From positions 1 to 6,510 of the forward strand of contig CALTZU010000180.1 in assembly GCA_943913835.1 (NCBI GenBank): a DNA stretch of 6,510 nucleotides, in the 5' to 3' direction. Below are positions 1-6,510 of this stretch, one piece after another. The translations under genes and the position numbers were made by a program. Under the pieces are notes generated by a model that made no database searches, was not told the origin of the DNA, and worked only from the letters and a program-made list of their open reading frames with translations. The DNA comes from an uncultured Rheinheimera sp. Its GTDB lineage: Bacteria; Pseudomonadota; Gammaproteobacteria; Enterobacterales; Alteromonadaceae. Each line of letters starts with the position of its first letter. Position 1 is the first letter of the stretch.

Positions 1-111
1 TTGCACTGTCTGGCCGTTGTCAGCCTGGACCACAACGTCTGTGTAGAGCCCCTGATAAAAGGCCAGGCATTGATCTACATCCAGCACCAATCTGAATTTA
101 TACTGCCGCAT
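1..111 (-). CDS. DUF2835 family small protein, N-terminal part (cut by window edge)
   Basis: Reading leftwards from an ATG at 111-109, 37 codons stay open to the window edge. The product begins MRQYKFRLVLDVDQCLAFYQ and continues with a YQG...VVVQADNGQTVQ stretch. This resembles the DUF2835 family: small proteins of about 70 residues with an N-terminal beta strand, a segment ending in YxG, then a VVV...DGxxxQ strand. The molecular function of the family is unknown. The ATG shares its A with the TGA stop of pepN (TGATG), so translation is probably coupled to pepN. The only upstream Shine-Dalgarno candidate is a weak AAGAG inside the pepN 3' end. From memory, a DUF2835 gene commonly follows pepN in Shewanella and relatives, often ahead of a large NAD-glutamate dehydrogenase gene; that neighbour would lie outside this window. 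The 3' half cannot be seen, so the family call rests on half a protein plus context. Confidence 0.8.
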   Translation of the reverse strand, partial: MRQYKFRLVLDVDQCLAFYQGLYTDVVVQADNGQTVQ

Positions 112-2693
112 CAACTTAAACTCTTACTCACTTTCTCATATAAATCATTACTCAACTCTTTCGCCAACATACTTTGCAACACAGCTTTGATCTGCTGTTG
201 CCTTGCGCTTTGATAACGTTTCCACGACAACAGAGGCGTCACTAAACGGGAAGCGACCTGAGGATTAATGGCATCCATTTTCAACACCACATCGGCCAAC
301 ACCTGATAGCCTCTGCCATCTTCAGCATGGAACATGGCCGGATTTTGCTGATAAAAAGCGCCGAATACGGCACGAACCCGATTTGGATTTTGCCAGCTGA
401 ATTGTGGATGGGCAGTCAGTTGCTCCAATGTGGCAAATACGGATACCTGCGGGTAAGACGCGGATAAGTTAAACCATTTATCTAATACCAATACATCTGT
501 ATTCCAGCGCTGCTCGAAATCACTCATCAGCTCTGTAAAAAGCGGATGTAAGGCACTACGGCAAGAGCGCAGCACAGCTAACTGGTCGGTCATATTATCG
601 CTGCGCTCGTACTGCTGGCGTAACAATTCATCCGTCCCTTCAACAAAAGCCAGATAGTGTAAACAGACTGAACGTAAAGCGCGCTGGGCGACTTGTTGTT
701 GCTCGTACTGATAGGCTTCTGATTGCAATGACTGATAACGCTGCTGCCACTGATCGGCAAGTTTGTCCGCCAATTGTTGTACAAAGTAGTGTAAAACCGA
801 CACCAAATCCTGCACCGGTATTTCATCAAACTGTTCAGCCACCATGTCGTAGGCTGGTACTGTTAGCAATTCAGCGGTAAAGGCTAAATCATCCAGAGGC
901 CGGATTAATAACTGTCGATAAAACTCCAGTAAAGCAGTAGGTAACTGATAGTCTGCCCCTGAAGTTTTTGCTTCAATAGCGGCTTTGACCTGCAGTTGCC
1001 ACAGTTGCTGTATGGCATCCCAGCGTGCTACACCGTCTTTAGCATCACGGGCTATTAGCAACAGTTCATCCAGGCTGTATTGGTACTGCAATTTAACAGG
1101 TGCTGAAAAATCTGCCAACAACACTGGTACCGGCTTTTGAGTCGCAGCAAAACTAAACTCCTGCTGTGTTTCAGTCATCTCTAAAAGATAGCTATGACTG
1201 ATTCCATCACTCAATAACTCAAGCCTTATCGGCAATAACAAAGGCTGCTTTTCGGACTGATCTGCCGTTGCTGGAGTGTGTTGCTGCATCAATAGCTTAA
1301 ATTCACGCTTTTTAGCGTCAAACTCGCTATACACTTTTAATTCAGGTGTACCAGATTGCTGATACCAGCGTCTGAACAAGGTTAAATCACGGCCATTCGC
1401 GTCCTGCATTGCATTAACAAAGTCGTCACAGGTCACGGCCTGACCATCATGACGTTTAAAGTACAAATCCATGCCTTTGCGAAAGCCATGCTGTCCCAAT
1501 AAGGTATGCAGCATACGAATGACTTCAGCTCCTTTGTCGTACACTGTAACTGTGTAAAAATTATTCATTTCCAGCACTTGCTGTGGTCGAATTGGATGCG
1601 CCATAGGACCCGCATCTTCGGCGAACTGGGCGGTGCGGATGGTTTTTACAGCGTCAATTCGATTCAGAGTTGCAGAGCCCATATCGGCACTAAACTGCTG
1701 ATCTCTGAATACCGTCAAACCTTCTTTTAAACTCAGCTGAAACCAGTCGCGGCACGTCACCCTGTTGCCGGTCCAGTTGTGAAAATACTCGTGACCAATA
1801 ATGGATTCGATATTAAAAAAATCAGTGTCCGTGGCTGAGGACTGATCGGCCAACACATACTTGCTGTTAAATACGTTTAAGCCTTTGTTTTCCATAGCGC
1901 CCATATTAAAAAAGTCGACGGCAACGACCATATAAATATCCAGATCGTACTCCAGACCAAAAGTCTGCTCGTCCCATAACATGGCGCGTTTCAGAGACTC
2001 CAACGCAAATTGTGCCCGGTTTTTATTGCCCTTATCGACATAAAATTCCAGTGCCACTTGGCGGCCAGAGCCTGTAGTGTAACTGCCTTTTAAGCAATCA
2101 AAGTCCCCTGCTACTAAAGCAAACAAATAACTTGGCTTTGGAAATGGGTCAACCCAGGTGACATGACGGCGGCCATCAGGTAATAAGTCTGAATGAACCA
2201 AATTACCATTACTTAATAGCGCTGGGTATGCTTTATCATCGGCGATAATATGAGTGGTGAAACGAGCCAGAACATCGGGTCTGTCCAGGTAATAACTGAT
2301 ACGTCGAAATCCCTCCGCCTCACACTGAGTGCAATAGGCGCTATTGGATAAGTACAAGCCTTCCAGCGCTGTGTTCGCTTTTGGATTCAGTTCGATTTTT
2401 AGCTCAAGCTGGGCTTTGGCTGGTAGTCCGGGCAATATGAGCTGTTCGGGCGTCAGTTGATATGCATCTGAATTTAATAAAACACCATCCACTGACACTG
2501 CTAACAAAGTCAGTTCCTGTCCGTCTAATATCAAAGTCCCCGTTTCACCATTTGCAGATTGACATTGATAGATAGCGGTAAGCAATGTAGCTTCAGGGTC
2601 AAGTTCAAACCTCAGCTCTACGTCAGTAATAGTAAATGCCGGCGCTTTGTAATCGCTTAACTTTTTTGCCTGACGGCTGTTTATCTGATTCAT
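111..2693 (-). CDS. pepN: Aminopeptidase N (M1 family zinc metallopeptidase)
   Basis: Cytoplasmic zinc aminopeptidase that removes N-terminal residues from peptides late in protein turnover. With the ATG at 2693 the protein has 860 residues, against about 870 for E. coli PepN. The substrate-anchoring GAMEN motif is at residues 265-269. The zinc site HEYFHNW is at 301-307 (ligands H301 and H305, general base E302) and the third ligand is E324 in LKEGLTVFRDQ. The transition-state tyrosine is Y385 in VYDKGAEVIRM. All lie four residues from their E. coli positions. Approximate layout: N-terminal beta domain 1-185, thermolysin-like catalytic domain 186-435, Ig-like domain 443-545, C-terminal helical domain 550-860. 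There is no signal peptide, as expected. A GTG directly precedes the ATG (2696-2694), but the purine-rich AAGAGAGAG at 2708-2700 is 6 nt from the ATG and only 3 nt from the GTG, so I chose the ATG. No frameshift or missing key residue is seen. The stop overlaps the next gene by one base. Confidence 0.97.
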   Translation of the reverse strand: MNQINSRQAKKLSDYKAPAFTITDVELRFELDPEATLLTAIYQCQSANGETGTLILDGQELTLLAVSVDGVLLNSDAYQLTPEQLILPGLPAKAQLELKIELNPKANTALEGLYLSNSAYCTQCEAEGFRRISYYLDRPDVLARFTTHIIADDKAYPALLSNGNLVHSDLLPDGRRHVTWVDPFPKPSYLFALVAGDFDCLKGSYTTGSGRQVALEFYVDKGNKNRAQFALESLKRAMLWDEQTFGLEYDLDIYMVVAVDFFNMGAMENKGLNVFNSKYVLADQSSATDTDFFNIESIIGHEYFHNWTGNRVTCRDWFQLSLKEGLTVFRDQQFSADMGSATLNRIDAVKTIRTAQFAEDAGPMAHPIRPQQVLEMNNFYTVTVYDKGAEVIRMLHTLLGQHGFRKGMDLYFKRHDGQAVTCDDFVNAMQDANGRDLTLFRRWYQQSGTPELKVYSEFDAKKREFKLLMQQHTPATADQSEKQPLLLPIRLELLSDGISHSYLLEMTETQQEFSFAATQKPVPVLLADFSAPVKLQYQYSLDELLLIARDAKDGVARWDAIQQLWQLQVKAAIEAKTSGADYQLPTALLEFYRQLLIRPLDDLAFTAELLTVPAYDMVAEQFDEIPVQDLVSVLHYFVQQLADKLADQWQQRYQSLQSEAYQYEQQQVAQRALRSVCLHYLAFVEGTDELLRQQYERSDNMTDQLAVLRSCRSALHPLFTELMSDFEQRWNTDVLVLDKWFNLSASYPQVSVFATLEQLTAHPQFSWQNPNRVRAVFGAFYQQNPAMFHAEDGRGYQVLADVVLKMDAINPQVASRLVTPLLSWKRYQSARQQQIKAVLQSMLAKELSNDLYEKVSKSLS

Positions 2694-2699
2694 CACGAA

Positions 2700-2708
2700 C
2701 TCTCTCTT
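2700..2708 (-). promoter_or_regulatory. Ribosome binding site of pepN
   Basis: The coding strand reads AAGAGAGAG here, ending 6 nt before the ATG at 2693 and 3 nt before the alternative GTG at 2696. The spacing favours the ATG. The match to the anti-Shine-Dalgarno core is partial. Confidence 0.55.
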
Positions 2709-2751
2709 ATTAATGCCCGCATCGAAAATTATGCTCCTGCGCTTGAGAATT

Positions 2752-2768
2752 ATTGTACGTCCTGTACA
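2752..2768 (-). promoter_or_regulatory. Possible pepN operator (TGTAC-N5-GTACA) overlapping a -10-like hexamer
   Basis: The gap upstream of pepN contains a perfect 15-nt dyad, TGTAC-N5-GTACA, at 2754-2768. On the pepN strand its downstream half runs into TACAAT (2757-2752), which resembles a sigma70 -10 box about 60 nt before the start codon. Seventeen nucleotides upstream the hexamer is TCTAAA, a poor -35, so the promoter call is weak. A dyad at this place would suit a small dimeric repressor, but no regulator can be named from the sequence. Confidence 0.25.
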
Positions 2769-2828
2769 TAAAAATTTAGACCTGCTGCCTTGTTCCCGGC
2801 TGTTTGAATGCCTTATCAGGTGGCTAAC

Positions 2829-2858
2829 AAAAATAAGGCCAGTTCTTCAACTGGCCTT
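2829..2858 (-). terminator. Intrinsic terminator of the NhaC-type antiporter gene
   Basis: On the minus strand, 5 nt after the antiporter stop codon, there is a perfect 10-bp stem AAGGCCAGTT / AACTGGCCTT (2858-2849 and 2844-2835) with the tetraloop GAAG. It is followed by ATTTTT (2834-2829). This is a textbook rho-independent terminator. It separates the antiporter gene from pepN, so pepN needs a promoter in the 132 nt between 2828 and 2697. Confidence 0.9.
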
Positions 2859-2863
2859 GTCTA

Positions 2864-4354
2864 TTATTTACCCTGAACGGCCACAGTAATAGGAGTATCC
2901 GGTGGAGTCAGCTTCAGTACCTTAATGCCCATATAGGCATAAATTACCGCCAAAACAGGATTAATAAGGTTAAAAAATGCGTACACAGCATAATCCAGCG
3001 GGCTGACGTTTAGGACACCATGCATATAAGCTCCACAAGTATTCCAGGGGATCAGCGGACTAGTTATAGTGCCTCCGTCCTCCAGAGTACGGGATAAATT
3101 AACAGGAGCTAAACCGCGACGTTCGTATTCTTCTTTAAACATCCGGCCAGGCATCACAATAGCCATATACTGGTCCGCTGTTAGAATATTGGTGGCAATA
3201 CAGGTAGCTATTGTGCTGGTAATTAACGAGCCAGTGCTGTGCGCCTTGTGCAGAATCGCTTCAACAAACTTACGTAATAAACCTACATGTTCCAACACTG
3301 CGCCAAACATCATTGCTGAGAAAATCAACCAACAGGTGTTGAGCATCTTCACCATACCGCCGCCATTGAGCAACTTATCCAGCTCGGCATTTTGTGTTTC
3401 AATCACAAAACCTCCATGCAGCGTACTCCAAACCACCTTTAAAGTCGCAAGCACAGAATTTAAGGCAGGGTCCGCCATCTTTGCCACAAGTTCAGGTTGA
3501 AATAGTACAGCCCACAGGCCACCTAACAGGGCGCCAATAAACACAGTTGGAAAAGCTGGTACTTTCTTTACAGCCATCGCCATCAGCACAGCCAAAGGTA
3601 CGAGCATCAGAGGACTGATGTTAAAATGCTGCAACAATGCGTCGCTGATAGCCCGGATCTGTGAATCATCCGCTGCAGCATCTGCATTAAAGCCCATGAC
3701 TGCAAAAATAATCAGAGCCAACGCCAGACTGGGAATAGTAGTCCAGGTCATATGGCGGATATGTTCAAACAAATTAGACCCTGCAACTGCAGGTGCGAGA
3801 TTTGTTGTCTCACTGACGGGGGACATTTTATCCCCAAAGTAGGCACCTGAAACTATAGCCCCCGCTGTGACCGCTGTTGACATGCCTAATCCTGACGCAA
3901 CACCTATAAGCGCTACACCTATAGTGGCTGCTGTTGTCCAACTGCTACCTATACTGATGGCCACCACAGCACAAAGCAAACAGCTGGCGGCGTAAAACCA
4001 GGAAGGGTCCAGCAGCTGCAAACCATAATAAATCAGAGAAGGTACTGTACCCGCCAACAGCCAGGTCCCGATTAGTGCACCTACAGAGAATAGGATCAGT
4101 AAAGCGCCTAGCGATAAGGAAATACCTTTGACCATCGCCTGTTCAATATCGGCCCAGCCGTAGCCATTTTTCAGGCCAATCACAACGCCAACAAAGGCAG
4201 CGACAAACAAAGCAATCTGATTTGCGCCGTAAGAAGAATCACTGCCATAGAGATAAACAGATAAACTTAACAACACAACCAGCACTATCAAGGGAATACT
4301 GGCATCTAAAAAGGTCGGGGATTTGATCTGGCGTGGTACAGTTAGTTGTTCCAT
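2864..4354 (-). CDS. nhaC: NhaC-family Na+/H+ antiporter
   Basis: Inner-membrane secondary carrier, expected to exchange Na+ for H+. Some family members, such as Bacillus MleN, exchange malate for lactate instead, so the substrate is not proven. The product has 496 residues from the ATG at 4354, normal for the family. Roughly eleven hydrophobic segments are visible, near residues 19-36, 43-61, 78-102, 121-136, 140-160, 206-221, 247-263, 267-285, 339-357, 376-392 and 455-475. Family signatures are SSWTTAAT near 137-144, GDKMSPVSETTNLAPA at 174-189, TADQY at 392-396, and LEDGGTITSPLIPWNTCGAY at 424-443, whose charged and polar residues within membrane segments probably form the ion path. The frame is open to a TTG at 4387, adding 11 polar residues, but the ATG has GAGAA 7 nt upstream (4366-4362) and gives a typical short cytoplasmic N-terminus. 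The gene is flanked by terminator-like hairpins and probably forms a unit of its own. Confidence 0.92.
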   Translation of the reverse strand: MEQLTVPRQIKSPTFLDASIPLIVLVVLLSLSVYLYGSDSSYGANQIALFVAAFVGVVIGLKNGYGWADIEQAMVKGISLSLGALLILFSVGALIGTWLLAGTVPSLIYYGLQLLDPSWFYAASCLLCAVVAISIGSSWTTAATIGVALIGVASGLGMSTAVTAGAIVSGAYFGDKMSPVSETTNLAPAVAGSNLFEHIRHMTWTTIPSLALALIIFAVMGFNADAAADDSQIRAISDALLQHFNISPLMLVPLAVLMAMAVKKVPAFPTVFIGALLGGLWAVLFQPELVAKMADPALNSVLATLKVVWSTLHGGFVIETQNAELDKLLNGGGMVKMLNTCWLIFSAMMFGAVLEHVGLLRKFVEAILHKAHSTGSLITSTIATCIATNILTADQYMAIVMPGRMFKEEYERRGLAPVNLSRTLEDGGTITSPLIPWNTCGAYMHGVLNVSPLDYAVYAFFNLINPVLAVIYAYMGIKVLKLTPPDTPITVAVQGK

Positions 4355-4372
4355 GATTCTGTTCTCATCACG

Positions 4373-4388
4373 ATTGGTTAGCACCAAT
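4373..4388. repeat. Short inverted repeat in the antiporter gene leader
   Basis: ATTGGT and ACCAAT flank a 4-nt centre, making a perfect 6-bp dyad whose near edge is 18 nt upstream of the antiporter ATG, just before its ribosome binding site. It could be an operator half-site pair or a small leader hairpin. At this length chance is also plausible. Confidence 0.3.
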
Positions 4389-4399
4389 TCTGTTGTTAT

Positions 4400-4454
4400 A
4401 AAAAGGGGTCAGAGTCAATAAATGGCTTCAGCCTATTATTGACTCTGACCCCTT
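4400..4454 (-). terminator. Probable prc terminator formed by the REP-like hairpin
   Basis: On the prc coding strand the long hairpin ends in CCCC followed by TTTTT (4404-4400) and then ATAA. A strong GC-containing stem base plus a T-run 8 nt after the stop codon is the layout of a rho-independent terminator. The stem, 19 bp plus an inner 3 bp, is longer than usual for a dedicated terminator, which fits a repeat element taken over for this role. It may also protect the prc mRNA 3' end. On the plus strand the hairpin is followed by only two T's, so termination is expected in the prc direction. Confidence 0.65.
4403..4454. repeat. REP-like palindromic element between prc and the antiporter gene
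   Basis: Two 19-nt arms are exact reverse complements: AAGGGGTCAGAGTCAATAA at 4403-4421 and its complement at 4436-4454. Inside them a 2x2 mismatch is followed by a second GGC/GCC stem (4424-4426 with 4431-4433) and a TTCA loop, so the whole 52 nt folds into one hairpin with an internal bulge. From memory, GGGGTCAGAGTC palindromes recur between genes in many gammaproteobacteria, often near IS200-like tyrosine transposases (RAYT), in the manner of REP sequences. No transposase is in the window and no clear target duplication flanks the element. It begins 8 nt after the prc stop. Confidence 0.75.
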
Positions 4455-4462
4455 AGCTTCAC

Positions 4463-6481
4463 TTATTCTGCGCGTTTTGCCAAATGACCCAGACTTAACA
4501 TATCTGCGGTTATTTGCGCTGTTTCCTCTAGCAAAGGATCCAACTTCTCCAGTACTTCAGGTAAATCCTCAAGATTTTTCACAACAGGCAACTTCAAACG
4601 AGTCAAGCGTTCGTTCACTCGTTTCAAATCCCGGGCTGTGTTTTCCTCTTTTTTCTTTAAACGTTCTTGTTCGTTTAAAGAGATAGTCTTTTCGTCTTTT
4701 TCTTTGTTGTATAAAGCAATATCATCCATCAGATACTTGTACTCGGTCTCTTTGCTAAACCTGGCCTGATGTTTTTGCTGTAACAGTGGCAATGCCTTTT
4801 TAATATCATCTGAAGCAGTGTACTGCGCCGCCGGAATGCTATCCCAAGGCAAAGCGTTTTCCTCTTTACTTTCACCCCATTCACCTGGCTCTATTGGTGA
4901 AGGAAATGCAATGTCAGGGATCACGCCTTTGTGTTGAGTGCTACCACCATCAATACGGTAAAACTTTGCGATAGTAAATTGCACTGAGCCCAAAGACTCT
5001 TCAAACATGTCGTAAACACGCCCTAAACCACGGTGCTGCTGAACTGTGCCTTTGCCGAAAGTGTGTTCACCCACTATGAGTGCCCGGCCATAATCCTGCA
5101 TAGCAGCTGCAAAAATTTCCGAAGCTGAAGCGCTGTAACGGTCAACCATGACAGTCAAGGGACCATCATAAAACACCGAACCGTCCAGATCCTGACTGAC
5201 ACTGATGCGATTACCGGCTTCCCTGATTTGAACTACCGGACCTTTATCAATAAACAGACCCGTTAAAGTCACGGCCTCTGGTAATGAACCACCACCGTTA
5301 CCACGTAAATCAACAATAATGCCATCTACATTTTGTTGTTTTAAGCTGGCAATTTCTTTCTTCACATCTTCAGTCAGGTTGTTATAAAAACTTGGAATAT
5401 TAATGACACCAATTTTCTTACCCAGCGGACTCAGTTTAGGCTCCAGAACTTCGGCCTTGGCCGCCCTGTCTTCTAAACGGATTTTATCGCGAACAATAGA
5501 AATCTGAGTGGGAACACCTTTAGAGGCATCACCGCCTACCAGCACTTGCAGACGTACTGTCGAGCCTTTCGGACCTTTAATTAAATCAACCACATCATCC
5601 AGTCGCCAGCCGACTACATCGACAAACTCTTCATCGCCCTGAGCTACACCTATTATTTTGTCTTTTGGCTTGATTTTTTTTGTCATATCAGCCGGACCAC
5701 CGGGGACCAGACTCATAATCACGGTAAAATCATCGTCACTTTGCAGTACGGCTCCAATACCTTCCAGTGACAGGTTCATTTCCTGCTGGAAACGTTCTGC
5801 ACTGCGAGGGGATAAATAAGAGGTATGAGCTTCAATACTGCGGGCATAGGAATTCATTACGATCTGAAAAACGTCTTCGCTTTCAGTTTGCAATAGACGC
5901 TTTTTAGCGTTTTCATAACGCTTCTTCAGTAACTTAGTCGTTTCCTCTGCAGTTTTGCCAGCTAATTTAAGATTGAGCGCATCAAACTTAACTTTCTGAC
6001 GCCATAACTCGTTAAGCTGCGCCACATCAGCTGCCCATGGCGCGTCTTCGCGCTCAAACTGATAACTGTCTTTCGCCGTGAAATCAAAAGGTTTATCCAG
6101 CAAACTAATTGCATAGTCATAACGCTCCAGGCGACGCGTCATGCTTAAATTGAACATTTGATAGGCAAAATCAAACTGACCTTTGACCAAGCCGTTATCG
6201 AACTCGTTACGGTACTTTTCAAAGCTATCAACATCTGATTTAAGTAAGACGTTCCTGAAAAAATCCAGGCTTTTGATATAGCGGTCAAAGACTTTTGACG
6301 ACAACTCGTCATCAATACGTAAGCCCAAATAATGCTCACGGGTAAAGTAATTGGTGACTCGTTTACTGGCTGTCGCATGCTGTGGTTCCTGCGCCAGATT
6401 TGGCACAGGAGAAATAACGGGAGCAGCAACACTGCTGCCTATAACCAGAAAAAACGCCGCTAAGCTGGAAATTTTTTTCAT
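4463..6481 (-). CDS. prc: Tail-specific (C-terminal processing) periplasmic protease Prc
   Basis: Periplasmic S41-family serine protease that cleaves proteins from exposed nonpolar C-termini. In E. coli it processes penicillin-binding protein 3, degrades SsrA-tagged periplasmic proteins and, with NlpI, the hydrolase MepS. The product has 672 residues against 682 in E. coli. MKK plus a hydrophobic stretch to about residue 20 is a Sec signal peptide with probable cleavage after an Ala near 19-20, which supports this ATG. A helical N-terminal domain (30-220) precedes a PDZ domain (about 236-320, with GIGAVL...VPGGPAD), then the peptidase core (about 355-527, with IIVDLRGNGGGSL). The catalytic dyad is S452 in YSASASEI and K477 in FGKGTVQQ, with Q481 as the probable third residue and D463 conserved; S452 and K477 match E. 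coli precursor numbering as I recall it. The C-terminal domain (540-670) is highly charged and helical. GATGAG lies 6 nt before the start. proQ often precedes prc, but only 29 nt upstream are visible. Confidence 0.97.
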   Translation of the reverse strand: MKKISSLAAFFLVIGSSVAAPVISPVPNLAQEPQHATASKRVTNYFTREHYLGLRIDDELSSKVFDRYIKSLDFFRNVLLKSDVDSFEKYRNEFDNGLVKGQFDFAYQMFNLSMTRRLERYDYAISLLDKPFDFTAKDSYQFEREDAPWAADVAQLNELWRQKVKFDALNLKLAGKTAEETTKLLKKRYENAKKRLLQTESEDVFQIVMNSYARSIEAHTSYLSPRSAERFQQEMNLSLEGIGAVLQSDDDFTVIMSLVPGGPADMTKKIKPKDKIIGVAQGDEEFVDVVGWRLDDVVDLIKGPKGSTVRLQVLVGGDASKGVPTQISIVRDKIRLEDRAAKAEVLEPKLSPLGKKIGVINIPSFYNNLTEDVKKEIASLKQQNVDGIIVDLRGNGGGSLPEAVTLTGLFIDKGPVVQIREAGNRISVSQDLDGSVFYDGPLTVMVDRYSASASEIFAAAMQDYGRALIVGEHTFGKGTVQQHRGLGRVYDMFEESLGSVQFTIAKFYRIDGGSTQHKGVIPDIAFPSPIEPGEWGESKEENALPWDSIPAAQYTASDDIKKALPLLQQKHQARFSKETEYKYLMDDIALYNKEKDEKTISLNEQERLKKKEENTARDLKRVNERLTRLKLPVVKNLEDLPEVLEKLDPLLEETAQITADMLSLGHLAKRAE

Positions 6482-6510
6482 TGAACACTCATCTCTGTTA
6501 AGCCTGGAAC

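Noticed and set aside
590..829. Minus-strand open frame within pepN
   Set aside because: It is in an alternative frame of the intact pepN coding sequence, and its product is rich in Cys, Trp and Tyr with no recognisable motif.
2835..2858. Second REP copy downstream of the antiporter gene
   Set aside because: This hairpin has a different sequence (AAGGCCAGTT arms) from the GGGGTCAGAGTC palindrome and the size of a normal terminator; the two are unrelated repeats.
3069..3500. 143-codon open frame on the plus strand opposite the antiporter gene
   Set aside because: It lies wholly antisense to a clearly conserved membrane protein, resembles no family I know, and is expected by chance opposite such a gene. 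Shorter plus-strand frames near 1-213, 1506-1730, 3618-3842 and 4477-4686 were rejected for the same reason.
4355..4387. Longer antiporter reading frame starting at a TTG (or at the next codon, GTG), adding 11 or 10 residues
   Set aside because: The extension is polar, overlaps the leader dyad, and the ATG at 4354 has a better placed GAGAA; the TTG start is not needed to explain the protein.
4397..4443. Promoter for the antiporter gene made of TTGACT in the palindrome and TATAAC just after it
   Set aside because: The two hexamers are good individually but the spacer is only about 12 nt, too short for a sigma70 promoter; other spacings give poor -10 boxes.
6478..6510. 3' end of an upstream gene (possibly proQ) before prc
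   Set aside because: One frame ends in TAA at 6500-6498, 16 nt before prc, and another ends in TGA overlapping the prc ATG. Only 3 to 10 codons are visible, so neither can be identified.

Overview
The window looks like ordinary chromosomal core sequence from a gammaproteobacterium, most likely in the Alteromonadales and related genera (a Rheinheimera- or Shewanella-like organism is my best guess). The reasons are the E. coli-like Prc and PepN proteins, whose key motifs sit at almost the same residue numbers as in E. coli, a DUF2835 gene directly after pepN, and moderate GC content. The genus is inferred from gene content only.

All genes lie on the minus strand, so transcription runs from right to left. 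From the right edge they are: prc (tail-specific periplasmic protease, complete, 672 aa); a short gap holding a 52-nt, almost perfect REP-like hairpin followed by a T-run on the coding strand; an NhaC-family sodium/proton antiporter (496 aa from the preferred ATG); a clean intrinsic terminator; a 167-nt gap containing the pepN leader; pepN (M1-family aminopeptidase N, 860 aa); and the first 37 codons of a DUF2835 gene, whose start shares one base with the pepN stop and which runs off the left edge. No stretch over 300 nt lacks a gene. I see no convincing gene on the plus strand, no tRNA or rRNA, no CRISPR array, no transposase and no phage gene.

Functionally these are housekeeping genes. Prc trims or degrades periplasmic proteins, PepN removes N-terminal residues from peptides in the cytoplasm, and the NhaC-type carrier contributes to sodium/pH homeostasis or a related exchange. 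The carrier appears to be its own transcription unit, because a terminator-like hairpin lies on each side of it. pepN and the DUF2835 gene are very probably cotranscribed and translationally coupled.

I looked for an undescribed system and found none. The points most worth a second look are the REP-like palindrome between prc and the antiporter gene, and small inverted repeats in the leaders of the antiporter gene and pepN.
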